NCBI RefSeq assembly: GCF_024189315.1
Contig: NZ_JAIZEO010000001.1
Span: 1,240,001-1,304,000 of the forward strand
Direction of reading: 5' to 3'
DNA from: Halobacillus sp. A5
Lineage (GTDB): Bacteria > Bacillota > Bacilli > Bacillales > Halobacillaceae
DNA length: 64,000 nt
Shown here: in pieces, positions 30,778-39,152 of the stretch
Numbering within the stretch: position 1 is the stretch's first letter
How the letters are laid out: every line of letters starts with the position of its first letter
The notes under the pieces: model-generated
Seen by the model: only the letters and a program-made list of their open reading frames with translations
The model's database searches: none
Told to the model about the DNA's origin: nothing
Program-made: the position numbers and the translations under genes

Positions 30778-32616
30778 ATGAAATATATAAGAAAAGAAGA
30801 TTGGAAACCCAAACAAGGAATTATATTAGAGGATCAAGCTAACGAAATAGTAAGGACTGAAAAGAACAGCAGCGTTTTAGCTGGCCCAGGAGCCGGTAAA
30901 ACAGAACTGTTAGGTCAAAAAGCGTCTTACCTTTTAGAAACGAATTCATCTAGAAGCCCTAAAAAAATACTTGCAATTAGTTACAAAAAAGACTCAGCAA
31001 GGAACCTTAAAGATAGAGTAATACAAAGGTGCGGGCAGGAATTAGCTGAAAGGTTCGAGTCAAGAACCTTTGATTCATTTGCAAAAAATATAATAGATAG
31101 GTTTCGAGATGGTTTACCAGGCAATTTAAGACCAACAAAAGATTATAAGATAAAGTATATTTTCTCTAAGGATGTTAAAGAACTCTTTGATATGATGGGA
31201 AATCCAAAAAATTTCCCTTGGGAATTTATCTCTTACAATAATTTTGCTTTGGATCATGCCTCCGAATTGTTACCAATTGAAGAAAATAAGATAAATAATT
31301 TAGAAGGTTATTATAAATGGCGAATGTGGTCCTTGCTTTTAAAGGAGCAGGGACAATCTGAACTAACATTTCCAATGATTTCTCGTCTTGCTGAATATCT
31401 TATGAGGACAAATCCAAAATTAACCTTTGCTCTGAAAGAAACTTACAGCCATGTATTTCTAGATGAATTTCAGGATACCACCACTAATCAGTATGATCTC
31501 CTGAAAACTTGTTTTATAAATTCTAATGTTGTATTAACTGCTGTTGGAGACATTAAACAAAGGATTATGGGATGGGCTGGCGCATTGCCAGAAGCATTCA
31601 AGGATTTTGATACTGACTTCAATTCAGAAAGATATGAGTTAATACTCAACCATAGATCTACTGAAAGACTGATAGAGGTACAGGCTTCAATTGTTGAAGA
31701 TATCCTTGGAGTAAAACCTAATACCCAATATCCCTCATATAAAAAAGGTGATATTCAAAGTGAATGTGGAATTCTTGAATATGTAAATGACCACGAAGAA
31801 TCAAAACACATAGCAGATAGGATCAATAAATGGTTACAATTTGAAAGTTTGCTGCCCAGAGATATTTGTATATTGGTTAGAAAACTGCCAGACCTATATA
31901 GTAAATCCCTTATTCATGAACTAGACCTTTTGGGGATACATGCAAGAGTTGAACACAAGTGGCAAGAGTTGCTTTCCGAGAACTGTATGCCACTCCTTCT
32001 AAGTTCGTTAAAACTAGCAACTATTACTAGGGATGCTGAGGCCTGGATTGAATTATCGAAATTTCTAAAGCGTGTTAGAGGTTCTTATGTTATTGAGGAT
32101 TACAAACAAGATCTAACTACAGACCAATTCCTTAAGGAACTAAAAACTAATTTATCCAATGATAATAGGATTGAAGAGATCTTATGGAGTATTATTAACT
32201 TTGCTGGTAAGGACCTAATTAGAAGTACCTTCCCTGAATACTCCCAGGAAGCTAATTTAACCAGAGTTATTAAAGAAACATCTGACTTTCTTGAACAATC
32301 TTTAGTAAAACAAAAAGGTAATTGGTTGTATGCTATTGAGGATTTTTTAGGTTTATATTCCATTCCCATAATGTCAATTCATAAAAGTAAAGGTCTTGAA
32401 TTTGACTCGGTAATCTTAATGGGGCTAGAAGATGGAGCTTTTCATAAATATGAAGATAATAGGATAGAAGAAAACTACACTTTTTTCGTCGCTTTATCCA
32501 GGGCTAAAAGAAATTTTTATGTCTCTTATAACTCCGGTCGTTTCGGTTCTCAAAAGAGAATGAAGGTAGATCCAATCTATAAAATGTTAGAGAAAGCGAA
32601 AGTGAAAGCTTTATAA
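30778..32616 (+). CDS. UvrD/Rep-type helicase (GajB-like)
   Basis: 612 residues, starting three bases after the upstream stop. Superfamily 1 motifs in order: Walker A 'AGPGAGKT' (35-42), motif II 'DEFQD' (about 229), 'GDIKQRI' (III), 'LNHRS' (IV), 'SIHKSKGLEFDSV' (V, about 532) and 'VALSRAKRNFYVSY' (VI, about 570). GajB proteins are UvrD-like and accompany GajA in the Gabija antiphage system; this one is longer than the usual 490-500. Tight pairing indicates a shared transcript ending at the hairpin near 32663. Confidence 0.8.
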   Translation: MKYIRKEDWKPKQGIILEDQANEIVRTEKNSSVLAGPGAGKTELLGQKASYLLETNSSRSPKKILAISYKKDSARNLKDRVIQRCGQELAERFESRTFDSFAKNIIDRFRDGLPGNLRPTKDYKIKYIFSKDVKELFDMMGNPKNFPWEFISYNNFALDHASELLPIEENKINNLEGYYKWRMWSLLLKEQGQSELTFPMISRLAEYLMRTNPKLTFALKETYSHVFLDEFQDTTTNQYDLLKTCFINSNVVLTAVGDIKQRIMGWAGALPEAFKDFDTDFNSERYELILNHRSTERLIEVQASIVEDILGVKPNTQYPSYKKGDIQSECGILEYVNDHEESKHIADRINKWLQFESLLPRDICILVRKLPDLYSKSLIHELDLLGIHARVEHKWQELLSENCMPLLLSSLKLATITRDAEAWIELSKFLKRVRGSYVIEDYKQDLTTDQFLKELKTNLSNDNRIEEILWSIINFAGKDLIRSTFPEYSQEANLTRVIKETSDFLEQSLVKQKGNWLYAIEDFLGLYSIPIMSIHKSKGLEFDSVILMGLEDGAFHKYEDNRIEENYTFFVALSRAKRNFYVSYNSGRFGSQKRMKVDPIYKMLEKAKVKAL

Positions 32617-32662
32617 TAAAAGACTTTAATTCATTGAGTCACAAGTTACGATAATTATTTCA

Positions 32663-32689
32663 GGGTTTCCTCTCAGGAATCCCTTTTTT
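32663..32689 (+). terminator. Terminator of the OLD/UvrD module
   Basis: GGGTTTCC (32663-32670) with GGAATCCC (32676-32683), one mismatch, then six T. Confidence 0.8.
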
Positions 32690-32691
32690 AT

Positions 32692-32721
32692 TTGCAAAAC
32701 AAGAACAATTGTTCGTATAAT
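32692..32721 (+). promoter_or_regulatory. Promoter with LexA-like box before the ImmA-type gene
   Basis: TTGCAA (32692-32697), 18-base spacer, TATAAT (32716-32721). The spacer ends with AGAACAATTGTTCG (32702-32715), which has the GAAC-N4-GTTC core of the Gram-positive LexA box. Binding there would repress the ImmA-integrase pair until DNA damage. Confidence 0.65.
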
Positions 32722-32741
32722 ATCCCTAGGATGGTGATAGT

Positions 32742-33269
32742 ATGATTTACCCCCAATATACAACAACCGTATTGGAAGATTGGGTCTCAAGTTGGTATAA
32801 ACGTTACAACTATTGGAACCCTAATGAACTAAAACTTAGAAAAATTGCTATGAGATACGAGATTTTCATCAGTTATAAGCCTTTAGACTCTCACTATATT
32901 CGATTTGGGCGTTATAGAGAAATCGTACTGAATTCTAAGGTAGATCCTCTTCAACAAAGAGAAGAATTCTTTCATGAACTTTGTCACGCCATAAGGCATG
33001 TAGGAAAGCAGTCAATGATGCCAGAAGCATTTAGAGAGCTTCAAGAAAGGGATGCGAAGCATTTCACCTTATATGCTGCTCTCCCCTATCACATGATTAG
33101 AAGATACGACATAGAAGATTCAAACATCATAGAAGAATGGTCACATGATTTTAAAGTTAGCGAAGAATTGTGTGAGGAACGACTTGATCAAATCAAGCGA
33201 CGATACATAACAGCAGTTAACGAAAATTGTACCGCGCATAAGAAAGCTTATGAGCTATGTTACAAGTAA
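32742..33269 (+). CDS. ImmA/IrrE-family metalloprotease
   Basis: 175 residues. The zinc motif HExxH is present as 'HELCH' (78-82) in 'REEFFHELCHAIRHVG', followed by 'ERDAKHFTLYAALPYHMI', the third-ligand and helical region of the family. ImmA-type proteases cut short phage/ICE repressors such as the CI-like protein at 26790. It precedes the integrase by 12 bases, so both share the promoter with the LexA-like box. Confidence 0.85.
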   Translation: MIYPQYTTTVLEDWVSSWYKRYNYWNPNELKLRKIAMRYEIFISYKPLDSHYIRFGRYREIVLNSKVDPLQQREEFFHELCHAIRHVGKQSMMPEAFRELQERDAKHFTLYAALPYHMIRRYDIEDSNIIEEWSHDFKVSEELCEERLDQIKRRYITAVNENCTAHKKAYELCYK

Positions 33270-33281
33270 GGAGGGTTTGAT

Positions 33282-34463
33282 ATGGCACATTACCGCAAAA
33301 GAGGTGACAGTTCTTACTTATTAACTGTTGAGACTGGATATAATAACAAAGGCCGTCGAAAGAGAAAAACTAGGACTGTAACCGTAGATGAGAGTTTGTT
33401 AAAAACAAAGAAAAAGCTTAGGGATTACTTAAATCAGGAACTCATTAAGTTTCAAATGGAAGTAGAAGCTGGGGAATATATCGCTCCAGGTAAACGTACA
33501 TTAGAGGAATTCGTTGAGGATTGGAAAACAAAATACGCTGAGAGCAATTTGGCTGACCAAACTTTGGATACTTATTTAGGTCATTTAAGGAATCACATAC
33601 TTCCCTACTTCGGGAAACAAAAAGTAGATCAAATAAAACCCATGCAGGTTGTAAATTTTTTGAGTGAGCTAAAAGAAACTAAACAACTATCTAATGGCAC
33701 TATCCAGTATGGATACAGAGTATTCCGTAATGTTATGGAGCGAGCCACAGAATGGGAACTGATTAGCAAGAATCCAGTAGCAGCCATTAAAAGACCTAAG
33801 GCAGATAATCGAAAGGTAAAAGATCACGTTTATGATGAGAATGAAGTAGAAGATATATTTAAGGAGATGAATACCGAGTCACTAAGATGGCAGGTATTCA
33901 TTTCTCTTGCCCTTGCTTGTAGTTTTAGACGTGGAGAAAACCTTGCCCTCGAAGCAGACCGTATTAACTGGGACAAGAATCAAATAACCATTGATCAAGC
34001 TATTGTAAGAGGTGAAAAAGGAAGACCTGTCTTAAAAGATCCTAAGTCCTTCACTTCTACTAGAGTTGTAACGGTCCCCAATTCCGTAATGGTCCTTCTG
34101 AAAAAACTATATATGGAAAATAGAAGACTTAAAATGAAGGCCGGAGATATATGGCAAGAGGATCACCATGAATGGCTTTTTTGTAATGAGGATGGTACCC
34201 ACTTCTACCCTACTACTCCAACTACCTGGTGGCGGAGATTTACGGAAAGGAAAAACATACGTTACATTCGATTACACGACCTTCGTCATACTTCAGCAAC
34301 CATGTTAATCAATCAAGGTGTACATGCGAAAGTGATCTCAGAACGGTTAGGGCATGCAGATATTCGTATTACGATGGATACTTATGGCCATGTATTAGAA
34401 GCAGCTGATCAAGAAGCAGCAAGTAAACTTGATGGTATCTTTACAAAGCAAAAAAATGGCTAA
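33282..34463 (+). CDS. int: Tyrosine-family phage integrase
   Basis: 393 residues, ATG 33282 behind GGAGGG. N-terminal AP2-like arm-binding domain (about 1-60, 'TVETGYNNKGRRKRKTRTV'), a SAM-like core-binding domain (about 70-160), and the catalytic domain with Arg in 'SFRRGENLAL' (about 213), 'HDLRHTSA' (His and Arg, about 331-334), 'LGHADI' and Tyr in 'DTYGHV' (about 367). Complete. It ends about 100 bases before the tRNA-Val 3' end, marking the prophage boundary. Confidence 0.95.
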   Translation: MAHYRKRGDSSYLLTVETGYNNKGRRKRKTRTVTVDESLLKTKKKLRDYLNQELIKFQMEVEAGEYIAPGKRTLEEFVEDWKTKYAESNLADQTLDTYLGHLRNHILPYFGKQKVDQIKPMQVVNFLSELKETKQLSNGTIQYGYRVFRNVMERATEWELISKNPVAAIKRPKADNRKVKDHVYDENEVEDIFKEMNTESLRWQVFISLALACSFRRGENLALEADRINWDKNQITIDQAIVRGEKGRPVLKDPKSFTSTRVVTVPNSVMVLLKKLYMENRRLKMKAGDIWQEDHHEWLFCNEDGTHFYPTTPTTWWRRFTERKNIRYIRLHDLRHTSATMLINQGVHAKVISERLGHADIRITMDTYGHVLEAADQEAASKLDGIFTKQKNG

Positions 34464-34473
34464 TTAAAAATTC

Positions 34474-34493
34474 CGGCAACAACTCGGCAACAA
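34474..34493 (+). repeat. Direct repeats, candidate integrase arm sites
   Basis: CGGCAACAA occurs twice, 34474-34482 and 34485-34493, between the integrase stop and the tRNA. Short direct repeats in this position are commonly arm-type binding sites. One copy overlaps the outer arm of the hairpin below. Confidence 0.45.
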
Positions 34494-34558
34494 GTGCCTA
34501 AATTAAAAGAAGTGACGCGGCCTCCCCTCTGCTAGGAAACCGCGCCACTCCGGCACTT
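34492..34558 (-). terminator. Nested hairpin downstream of tRNA-Val
   Basis: Outer stem AAGTGCC (34492-34498) with GGCACTT (34552-34558), inner stem GTGACGCGG (34512-34520) with CCGCGCCAC (34540-34548). On the minus strand the inner hairpin is followed by TTCTTTTAATTT, fitting a terminator for the tRNA supplied by phage DNA. Confidence 0.6.
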
Positions 34559-34566
34559 TGTATGGA

Positions 34567-34639
34567 TGATTCCGATTGGGCTCGAACCAACGACCTCCAC
34601 CCTGTCAAGGTGGCGCTCTCCCAGCTGAGCTACGGAATC
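34567..34639 (-). tRNA. tRNA-Val (anticodon GAC)
   Basis: 73 bases folding as a cloverleaf: acceptor GATTCCG with CGGAATC, D arm GCTC/GAGC, anticodon stem CCACC/GGTGG with loop TTGACAG (anticodon GAC), T arm with GGTTCGAGCC. No CCA is encoded. Its 3' end faces the integrase, so the phage attachment core lies in the T arm/acceptor end. The other half-site is outside the window. Confidence 0.95.
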
Positions 34640-34687
34640 ATATATGTAATGTAAATCTCTCGTAAACTTTTGTTACGAACAAATAAT

Positions 34688-34716
34688 AATATACAACGCT
34701 ATTCACATATTGTCAA
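34688..34716 (-). promoter_or_regulatory. Promoter of tRNA-Val
   Basis: On the minus strand TTGACA (34716-34711), a 17-base spacer and TATATT (34693-34688). Confidence 0.8.
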
Positions 34717-34893
34717 CGTATCTTTCAAAAAAAGTTTATATTCCCACTTATTTTGTCGAATAAACAGGAATTTAAAGGCGGCATTGTTCCCTCCTTCTTT
34801 TTCCTGAATAATGTGATAAAATAATAGTGTAACGTTTATACAGCCTGCGATAAGGGAATTTTTAAAGTAATTGTTGTTGTTAGGAGGCGTTTT

Positions 34894-35625
34894 GTGGGAC
34901 GTAAAGGAAAGTTCGAACATCACGTGATTTTCAGTCAATATTTAAATGAAGAAATCACATTAAAAGTATACACACCTGAGAATTATTCACCTCTTTATAA
35001 ATACCATTTCTGTATTATGCAGGATGGTGATGACTACTTTCAAATGGGGCGGGCAGCAACGCTCAGTGATCAGCTCCATTCGGAACGGGAAATTGAGAAT
35101 ACTATTTTTATCGGCATTCATTATTATGATAAGTATGATCGTCAGGATAAATATCACCCCGATGGTAAGAAGCAGGGAGATTATATAAATTTCCTTATAC
35201 GTGAAGTTGTTCCTTATTTAGATGAGAACCTTCCGGGCTACAGCATGGGAAGGGGCCGCACCCTGGCTGGCGATTCACTTGCCGGCACCTTAGCCTTGAT
35301 GACGGCTGCGCGTTTCCCAAATATCTTTGGAAATGTGATTATGCAGAGCCCCTATGTGGATGAACACGTGTTAGAATATATACAATCGATTAACGATTTG
35401 TCTTCGTTAACGATCTATCATACTATCGGTACCCTGGAAAAGGATGTCACCACGACTGACGGATCAAGAAAGAATTTCTTGGAGCCAAATCTTGAATTGC
35501 ACCGATACTTAGATAAACAATCCTTATCCTACGTATTCAATCAACTGGATGGAGGACATACGTGGGGGTCGTGGCAGAAGGATCTCCCCCGTGCATTACG
35601 CATCATGTTTGCTAAAGAAGATTAA
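34894..35625 (+). CDS. yjcH: Putative esterase, YjcH-like
   Basis: 243 residues from GTG 34894 (behind TAGGAGG). Alpha/beta-hydrolase of the esterase D-like/enterochelin-esterase family: nucleophile Ser in 'LAGDSLAGTLAL' (about 128), and a late His in 'LDGGHTWGSW'. It is the first of three closely spaced genes matching the Bacillus subtilis yjcH-yjcG-yjcF order. Substrate unknown. Confidence 0.8.
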   Translation: MGRKGKFEHHVIFSQYLNEEITLKVYTPENYSPLYKYHFCIMQDGDDYFQMGRAATLSDQLHSEREIENTIFIGIHYYDKYDRQDKYHPDGKKQGDYINFLIREVVPYLDENLPGYSMGRGRTLAGDSLAGTLALMTAARFPNIFGNVIMQSPYVDEHVLEYIQSINDLSSLTIYHTIGTLEKDVTTTDGSRKNFLEPNLELHRYLDKQSLSYVFNQLDGGHTWGSWQKDLPRALRIMFAKED

Positions 35626-35640
35626 GGAGGGCATAAACCA

Positions 35641-36153
35641 ATGAAATACGGAATTGCAGCATTTCCATCAAAAAAAATACAGGATGAAGCGAATTCTTAT
35701 CGAAAACGTTATGACCCGCATTACGCTTTGCTTCCACCGCATATTACACTGAAGGAACCGTTCGACGCAGAAGAGGAGCAAATTGAAAATAAAATTATTC
35801 CTGAATTAAAGCGGGTAGCTGAAGAAACAAAACCATTTAGCGTTCACATTCAGAAGGTAAGCTCTTTTACTCCGGTAACGAATACCATTTATTTAAAGGT
35901 TGAACCTTCAGAGGATATTCTTGCGCTGAATGAAAGACTGCATAACGAAAACCTGCCGGATAATAAACAATATTCGTTTGTCCCTCATATTACAATTGCT
36001 CAAAAGCTTTCTGATGAAGAGTATTCTGATGTCTATGGAACACTTAGTATGCTTAAATTTGATATAGAAGACAAAATTGACCGCTTCCAGTTATTATATC
36101 AGCTTGAAAATGGAGCATGGAGCGTTTATGAAACATTTCGATTGGGAGAATAA
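35641..36153 (+). CDS. yjcG: 2H phosphoesterase-like protein YjcG
   Basis: 170 residues. Two H-x-T/S motifs of the 2'-5' RNA ligase/2H phosphoesterase superfamily: 'PPHITLKEPF' (about 39) and 'VPHITIAQKL' (about 116), with the length of YjcG. Structures of the family bind cyclic phosphates; the substrate is not known. 15 bases downstream of the esterase gene. Confidence 0.9.
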   Translation: MKYGIAAFPSKKIQDEANSYRKRYDPHYALLPPHITLKEPFDAEEEQIENKIIPELKRVAEETKPFSVHIQKVSSFTPVTNTIYLKVEPSEDILALNERLHNENLPDNKQYSFVPHITIAQKLSDEEYSDVYGTLSMLKFDIEDKIDRFQLLYQLENGAWSVYETFRLGE

Positions 36154-36155
36154 TC

Positions 36156-36584
36156 ATGAAGTTAGATTTACGAACAGTACAAAGTGAAGAAGAACTAAAG
36201 GATGCGTTCTCTGTTCGCGAAGAAGTCTTCATCAACGAACAGAACGTATCAGTAGAGGATGAACAAAATGAATATGACGAAACAGCTACCCACATCATTG
36301 GTTATGTGGATGAGAAACCTTTAATTGCTGCCCGATTACGCTTTGTCGGAGATTACGGCAAGTTTGAGCGTATCTGCGTCGCTAAGTCGCATCGTGGTCA
36401 ATCCCTGGGGAAACAAGTGATAGTTTATATGGAAGCTGTTGCGAAAGAAGCTGGCTGTCAGCACTCAAAATTAAACGCCCAGACGCACGCCGAAGGCTTT
36501 TATAAGAACCTGGGCTATGAAACGGTGTCAGAAGAATTTTTGGACGCCGGCATTCCCCATGTGACAATGACGAAATCATTATGA
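36156..36584 (+). CDS. yjcF: GNAT-family acetyltransferase YjcF
   Basis: 142 residues beginning MKLDLRTVQSEEELKDAFSVR. The acetyl-CoA loop is 'ICVAKSHRGQSLGKQVI' (about 70-86), followed by 'LNAQTHAEGFYKNLGY', matching the ElaA/YjcF subgroup of GNAT. Two bases after yjcG. Acceptor substrate unknown. Confidence 0.85.
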   Translation: MKLDLRTVQSEEELKDAFSVREEVFINEQNVSVEDEQNEYDETATHIIGYVDEKPLIAARLRFVGDYGKFERICVAKSHRGQSLGKQVIVYMEAVAKEAGCQHSKLNAQTHAEGFYKNLGYETVSEEFLDAGIPHVTMTKSL

Positions 36585-36590
36585 TGAACC

Positions 36591-36620
36591 ACACCTGCCT
36601 TAAGTAGAGGCAGGTTTTTT
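36591..36620 (+). terminator. Terminator of yjcHGF
   Basis: ACCTGCCT and AGGCAGGT around a seven-base loop, followed by six T. Confidence 0.9.
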
Positions 36621-36670
36621 TATCTTCTAGGAAATTATAAAATTCCAAACTGTGGATTCTTTTCATAGAG

Positions 36671-36795
36671 CGACATCCAGCTCCAGCACCCAGACACTCG
36701 CGACATAAGCAATCCGTCCTGCGGAAGGGAAGCCCACCTTCCTTCGGTCGTTTTGCTTATGCGTTTCGTGTCTACCAGGGTGCTTGCGCTTTTGT
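36671..36795. repeat. Palindromic intergenic repeat element
   Basis: A long imperfect inverted repeat: GCACCC-GACAC-CGACATAAGCAA on the left (36686-36712) matches TTGCTTATGCG-GTGTC-GGGTGC on the right (36753-36784), with an inner stem around GGAAGG/CCTTCC. It has no coding capacity and sits between a terminator and a promoterless gap. The shape is that of small MITE/REP-like elements dispersed in Bacillaceae genomes. Confidence 0.6.
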
Positions 36796-36860
36796 TCGTA
36801 TAAATTTCATAATTTTCGTCTACACTGCAAAGGACTATGTCTTGTGGGGATGGGGATTAT

Positions 36861-37547
36861 ATGGATTATTTAAGGATTGCGATTGAATCCTTGTTTGGAT
36901 TCGGTGCTCTATTTGTTTTAACGAAGACATTGGGGAAATCACAGATCACACAGATCACAGCTTTTGACTTTATTGCCGCTCTGGTTCTCGGCGAGTTGGT
37001 TGGTAATGCTCTCTACGATAAAGAAGTCGGCATTGCCCAGATTGCGTTTGCCGTTTTTTTGTGGGGGCTGCTTATATACTTCACCGAAATTATTACTGAG
37101 AAGTTTAAAGGAACACGTAAAACGCTCGAAGGCTCTCCGTCTGTGATTATTGACCATGGCCAGATTATTCGGGAACAGCTGAAGCAAAATAAGCTGGATA
37201 TCAATCAACTTCAGCACTTGCTTCGGACGAAGGATATTTTTTCGGTGCAGGATGTTCTATTTGCTGTACTAGAAACAGACGGTACAATTTCAGTAATGAA
37301 AAAGCCGGCTTTGGATACACCGACCCTGCAGGACTTAAATATTCCTTTAACACGTAAAGGGCTTCCCCGTATGATTATCAGCGATGGTGAGATTTTATGG
37401 GATAACCTAAAAGAGATTGGATTGGATAAACATTGGCTGGAGGCTGAACTTCACACGCAGGATTTTTTTAGGGTGGAAGACGTTTTAATTGCTGAATACA
37501 CTCCCGGTGAACAGCTGTTTATTATGGGTTATGAACGGACACGCTGA
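36861..37547 (+). CDS. DUF421 membrane protein (YetF-like)
   Basis: 228 residues from ATG 36861 (MDYLRIAIESLFGF), behind GGGGATTAT. Three N-terminal membrane helices (about 5-25, 35-50, 58-78), then the DUF421 cytosolic domain: 'GSPSVIIDHGQIIREQLKQNKLDINQLQHLLR' and 'DVLFAVLETDGTISVMKK'. Relatives act in spore resistance or are of unknown role. Its 3' end overlaps the convergent metallo-hydrolase gene by 19 bases. Confidence 0.85.
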   Translation: MDYLRIAIESLFGFGALFVLTKTLGKSQITQITAFDFIAALVLGELVGNALYDKEVGIAQIAFAVFLWGLLIYFTEIITEKFKGTRKTLEGSPSVIIDHGQIIREQLKQNKLDINQLQHLLRTKDIFSVQDVLFAVLETDGTISVMKKPALDTPTLQDLNIPLTRKGLPRMIISDGEILWDNLKEIGLDKHWLEAELHTQDFFRVEDVLIAEYTPGEQLFIMGYERTR

Positions 37548-38422
37548 AAAGTCCATGCAAAATCACTCACATCGTGGGTGATTTTTTCTCTTTTAATTAG
37601 GCCAATCAAATATGCTGTTACAGCCGTTCGATAAAGCAGCCACTGCGAAAGTTGGGGCGTTCGAACTTCAAAGCCCCGGCACATTTCTCTCACGACCTCT
37701 TCTTGTGTCATTTCCTTCTTCAGCACTTCCTCCAGCCACATAAGCAGCTGTTCATGATATTCAATATTGGCCTGCACTGTATCTTGAAAATTCTCTTCAT
37801 AAGTCCCATGTCCTGGTATAGCACCCGAGCATGATACTTGAAGAAGCTTGTTTAAGCTCTCAATAGTTTGAGAGGCATCTGTAATATAAGGAACCTTATG
37901 TTTGTGAAGCTGCTCGGTACTAAAATATGCATCTCCCGCATAGAGCGTCTCATAAATGAGTAAACACATCTGCTGGCAGCTGTGTCCGGGTGTCGAAATG
38001 GCTCTTACCGGAATCGTGCCGATCGATAGTTCACCTTCCTTTATGATTTCATCCACCTGCATGGCAGGGGCCTCTAAGAATTTATTATGCAGCTCGGGTA
38101 AAGGATCATTTCCTCCAAATAAATAAAGCGGTTCAAGTGACGGATTTTCAAGTATGGCGGCTTCTAAGGGAGGGGCGCATGTATGTAAATTATAATTCTT
38201 TTGCAGATAAGCTGCCCCTCCATAGTGGTCTGCATGAGCATGGGTTATAAAAAGGTGAGTAAGGGGGAGCCCAAGATTCTGGAGCTCCTTTTCCACTTTT
38301 TTTACTGCAGAGCGGTCGATTCCTGTGTCGATCAGCAGTCCTGTAAGTCCATCCGTAACATAACCAATGTTTACTGCACTATTATAATAAAAGCAATGTT
38401 CATTAATTTGATGAAATGTCAT
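37529..38422 (-). CDS. Metallo-beta-lactamase-fold hydrolase
   Basis: 297 residues. Zinc motif 'HAHADHYGG' (about 60-66), later ligands in 'STPGHSCQQM' (His), 'LYAGDAYF' (Asp) and 'AIPGHGTYEEN' (His). The C-terminal 90 residues are helical. Glyoxalase-II-like subgroup, substrate unknown. Convergent with the DUF421 gene. Confidence 0.85.
   Translation of the reverse strand: MTFHQINEHCFYYNSAVNIGYVTDGLTGLLIDTGIDRSAVKKVEKELQNLGLPLTHLFITHAHADHYGGAAYLQKNYNLHTCAPPLEAAILENPSLEPLYLFGGNDPLPELHNKFLEAPAMQVDEIIKEGELSIGTIPVRAISTPGHSCQQMCLLIYETLYAGDAYFSTEQLHKHKVPYITDASQTIESLNKLLQVSCSGAIPGHGTYEENFQDTVQANIEYHEQLLMWLEEVLKKEMTQEEVVREMCRGFEVRTPQLSQWLLYRTAVTAYLIGLIKREKITHDVSDFAWTFQRVRS
37562..37588 (+). terminator. 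Terminator of the DUF421 gene
   Basis: ATCACTCAC (37562-37570) with GTGGGTGAT (37574-37582), then TTTTTTC. It lies inside the 3' coding end of the convergent gene. Confidence 0.8.
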
Positions 38423-38434
38423 TTATTAAGCTCC

Positions 38435-38731
38435 TTATATGGTTTCACTGAATTGCTGCCCTTTTCCTGTCAGCTCCGAATATAATTTCTGCTCCATTTC
38501 AGGGGCACGTGTCGTTTTATTGTAATGGAACTTCTTCGAGGTGTGAAGTTTGTCCTTGAGATCCTGAGAACCTTTTTGACCTTGTTCTCCACGGGTGTAA
38601 TACTCTTTAAGCTTGTGATCCATTGTTACTTTAAATACTCGGTCAAGTGTAAACGATGGCTGCTTATTTTGAGTAACTCGCTGCTGATAATCCTGGTATT
38701 GGTAGTTCTGTATCGGCAGAATATATCCCAT
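38435..38731 (-). CDS. Hypothetical Bacillaceae protein
   Basis: 98 residues (MGYILPIQNYQYQDYQQRVT), rich in Gln, Lys and Tyr, no membrane segment. ATG 38731 follows AAGGAGG. It lies beside yjcA among coat genes, so a spore-related role is possible, but nothing in the sequence proves it. Confidence 0.6.
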   Translation of the reverse strand: MGYILPIQNYQYQDYQQRVTQNKQPSFTLDRVFKVTMDHKLKEYYTRGEQGQKGSQDLKDKLHTSKKFHYNKTTRAPEMEQKLYSELTGKGQQFSETI

Positions 38732-38775
38732 AATCTCTCCTCCTTACAAGTATACTTACCCTCTTTAAGCTTCCA

Positions 38776-39093
38776 TTATTCCCCTCTCTGCCTACTCCAT
38801 TCAAAAAATATAGATTGAAGCCCGGCCACCGCCATAACTAAAATAAATAATTCACTGTAAGGAACAAAGAAATGAAGATAAACGACAAATAGGGAAGACC
38901 ATACACCGACACACCACTGGCAGCTGATCAATTCACCGATGATCCCTTTAGGTTCAAGCCACTGTTCTCCATCCTTTGTTTCTATAGTGAAGAACGGTCT
39001 GCGCAGGGGCTCAAAGATAACATCGTAAACAACCAGCCTTGTCATCCGAAATGAAGCAAACACAATTAGAATCAATTCCATTAGGTTTACCAT
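38776..39093 (-). CDS. yjcA: DUF1360 membrane protein YjcA
   Basis: 105 residues: N-terminal helix 'LMELILIVFASFRMTRLVVYDVIFEPLRRPFF', then 'LISCQWCVGVWSSLFVVYLHFFVPYSEL' with the family's Cys-x-x-Cys, then a third helix. This is the DUF1360 pattern, of which YjcA is the sporulation-expressed B. subtilis member near cotVWXYZ, as here. Confidence 0.85.
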   Translation of the reverse strand: MVNLMELILIVFASFRMTRLVVYDVIFEPLRRPFFTIETKDGEQWLEPKGIIGELISCQWCVGVWSSLFVVYLHFFVPYSELFILVMAVAGLQSIFFEWSRQRGE

Positions 39094-39152
39094 TTATATT
39101 TCTTCCTTTCTGTGTAAAAGAAAACGGTCACTACCTTGTAGTGACCGGGAGA

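Noticed and set aside
36671-36795. Insertion sequence
   Set aside because: No transposase or open frame; only a short palindromic element.
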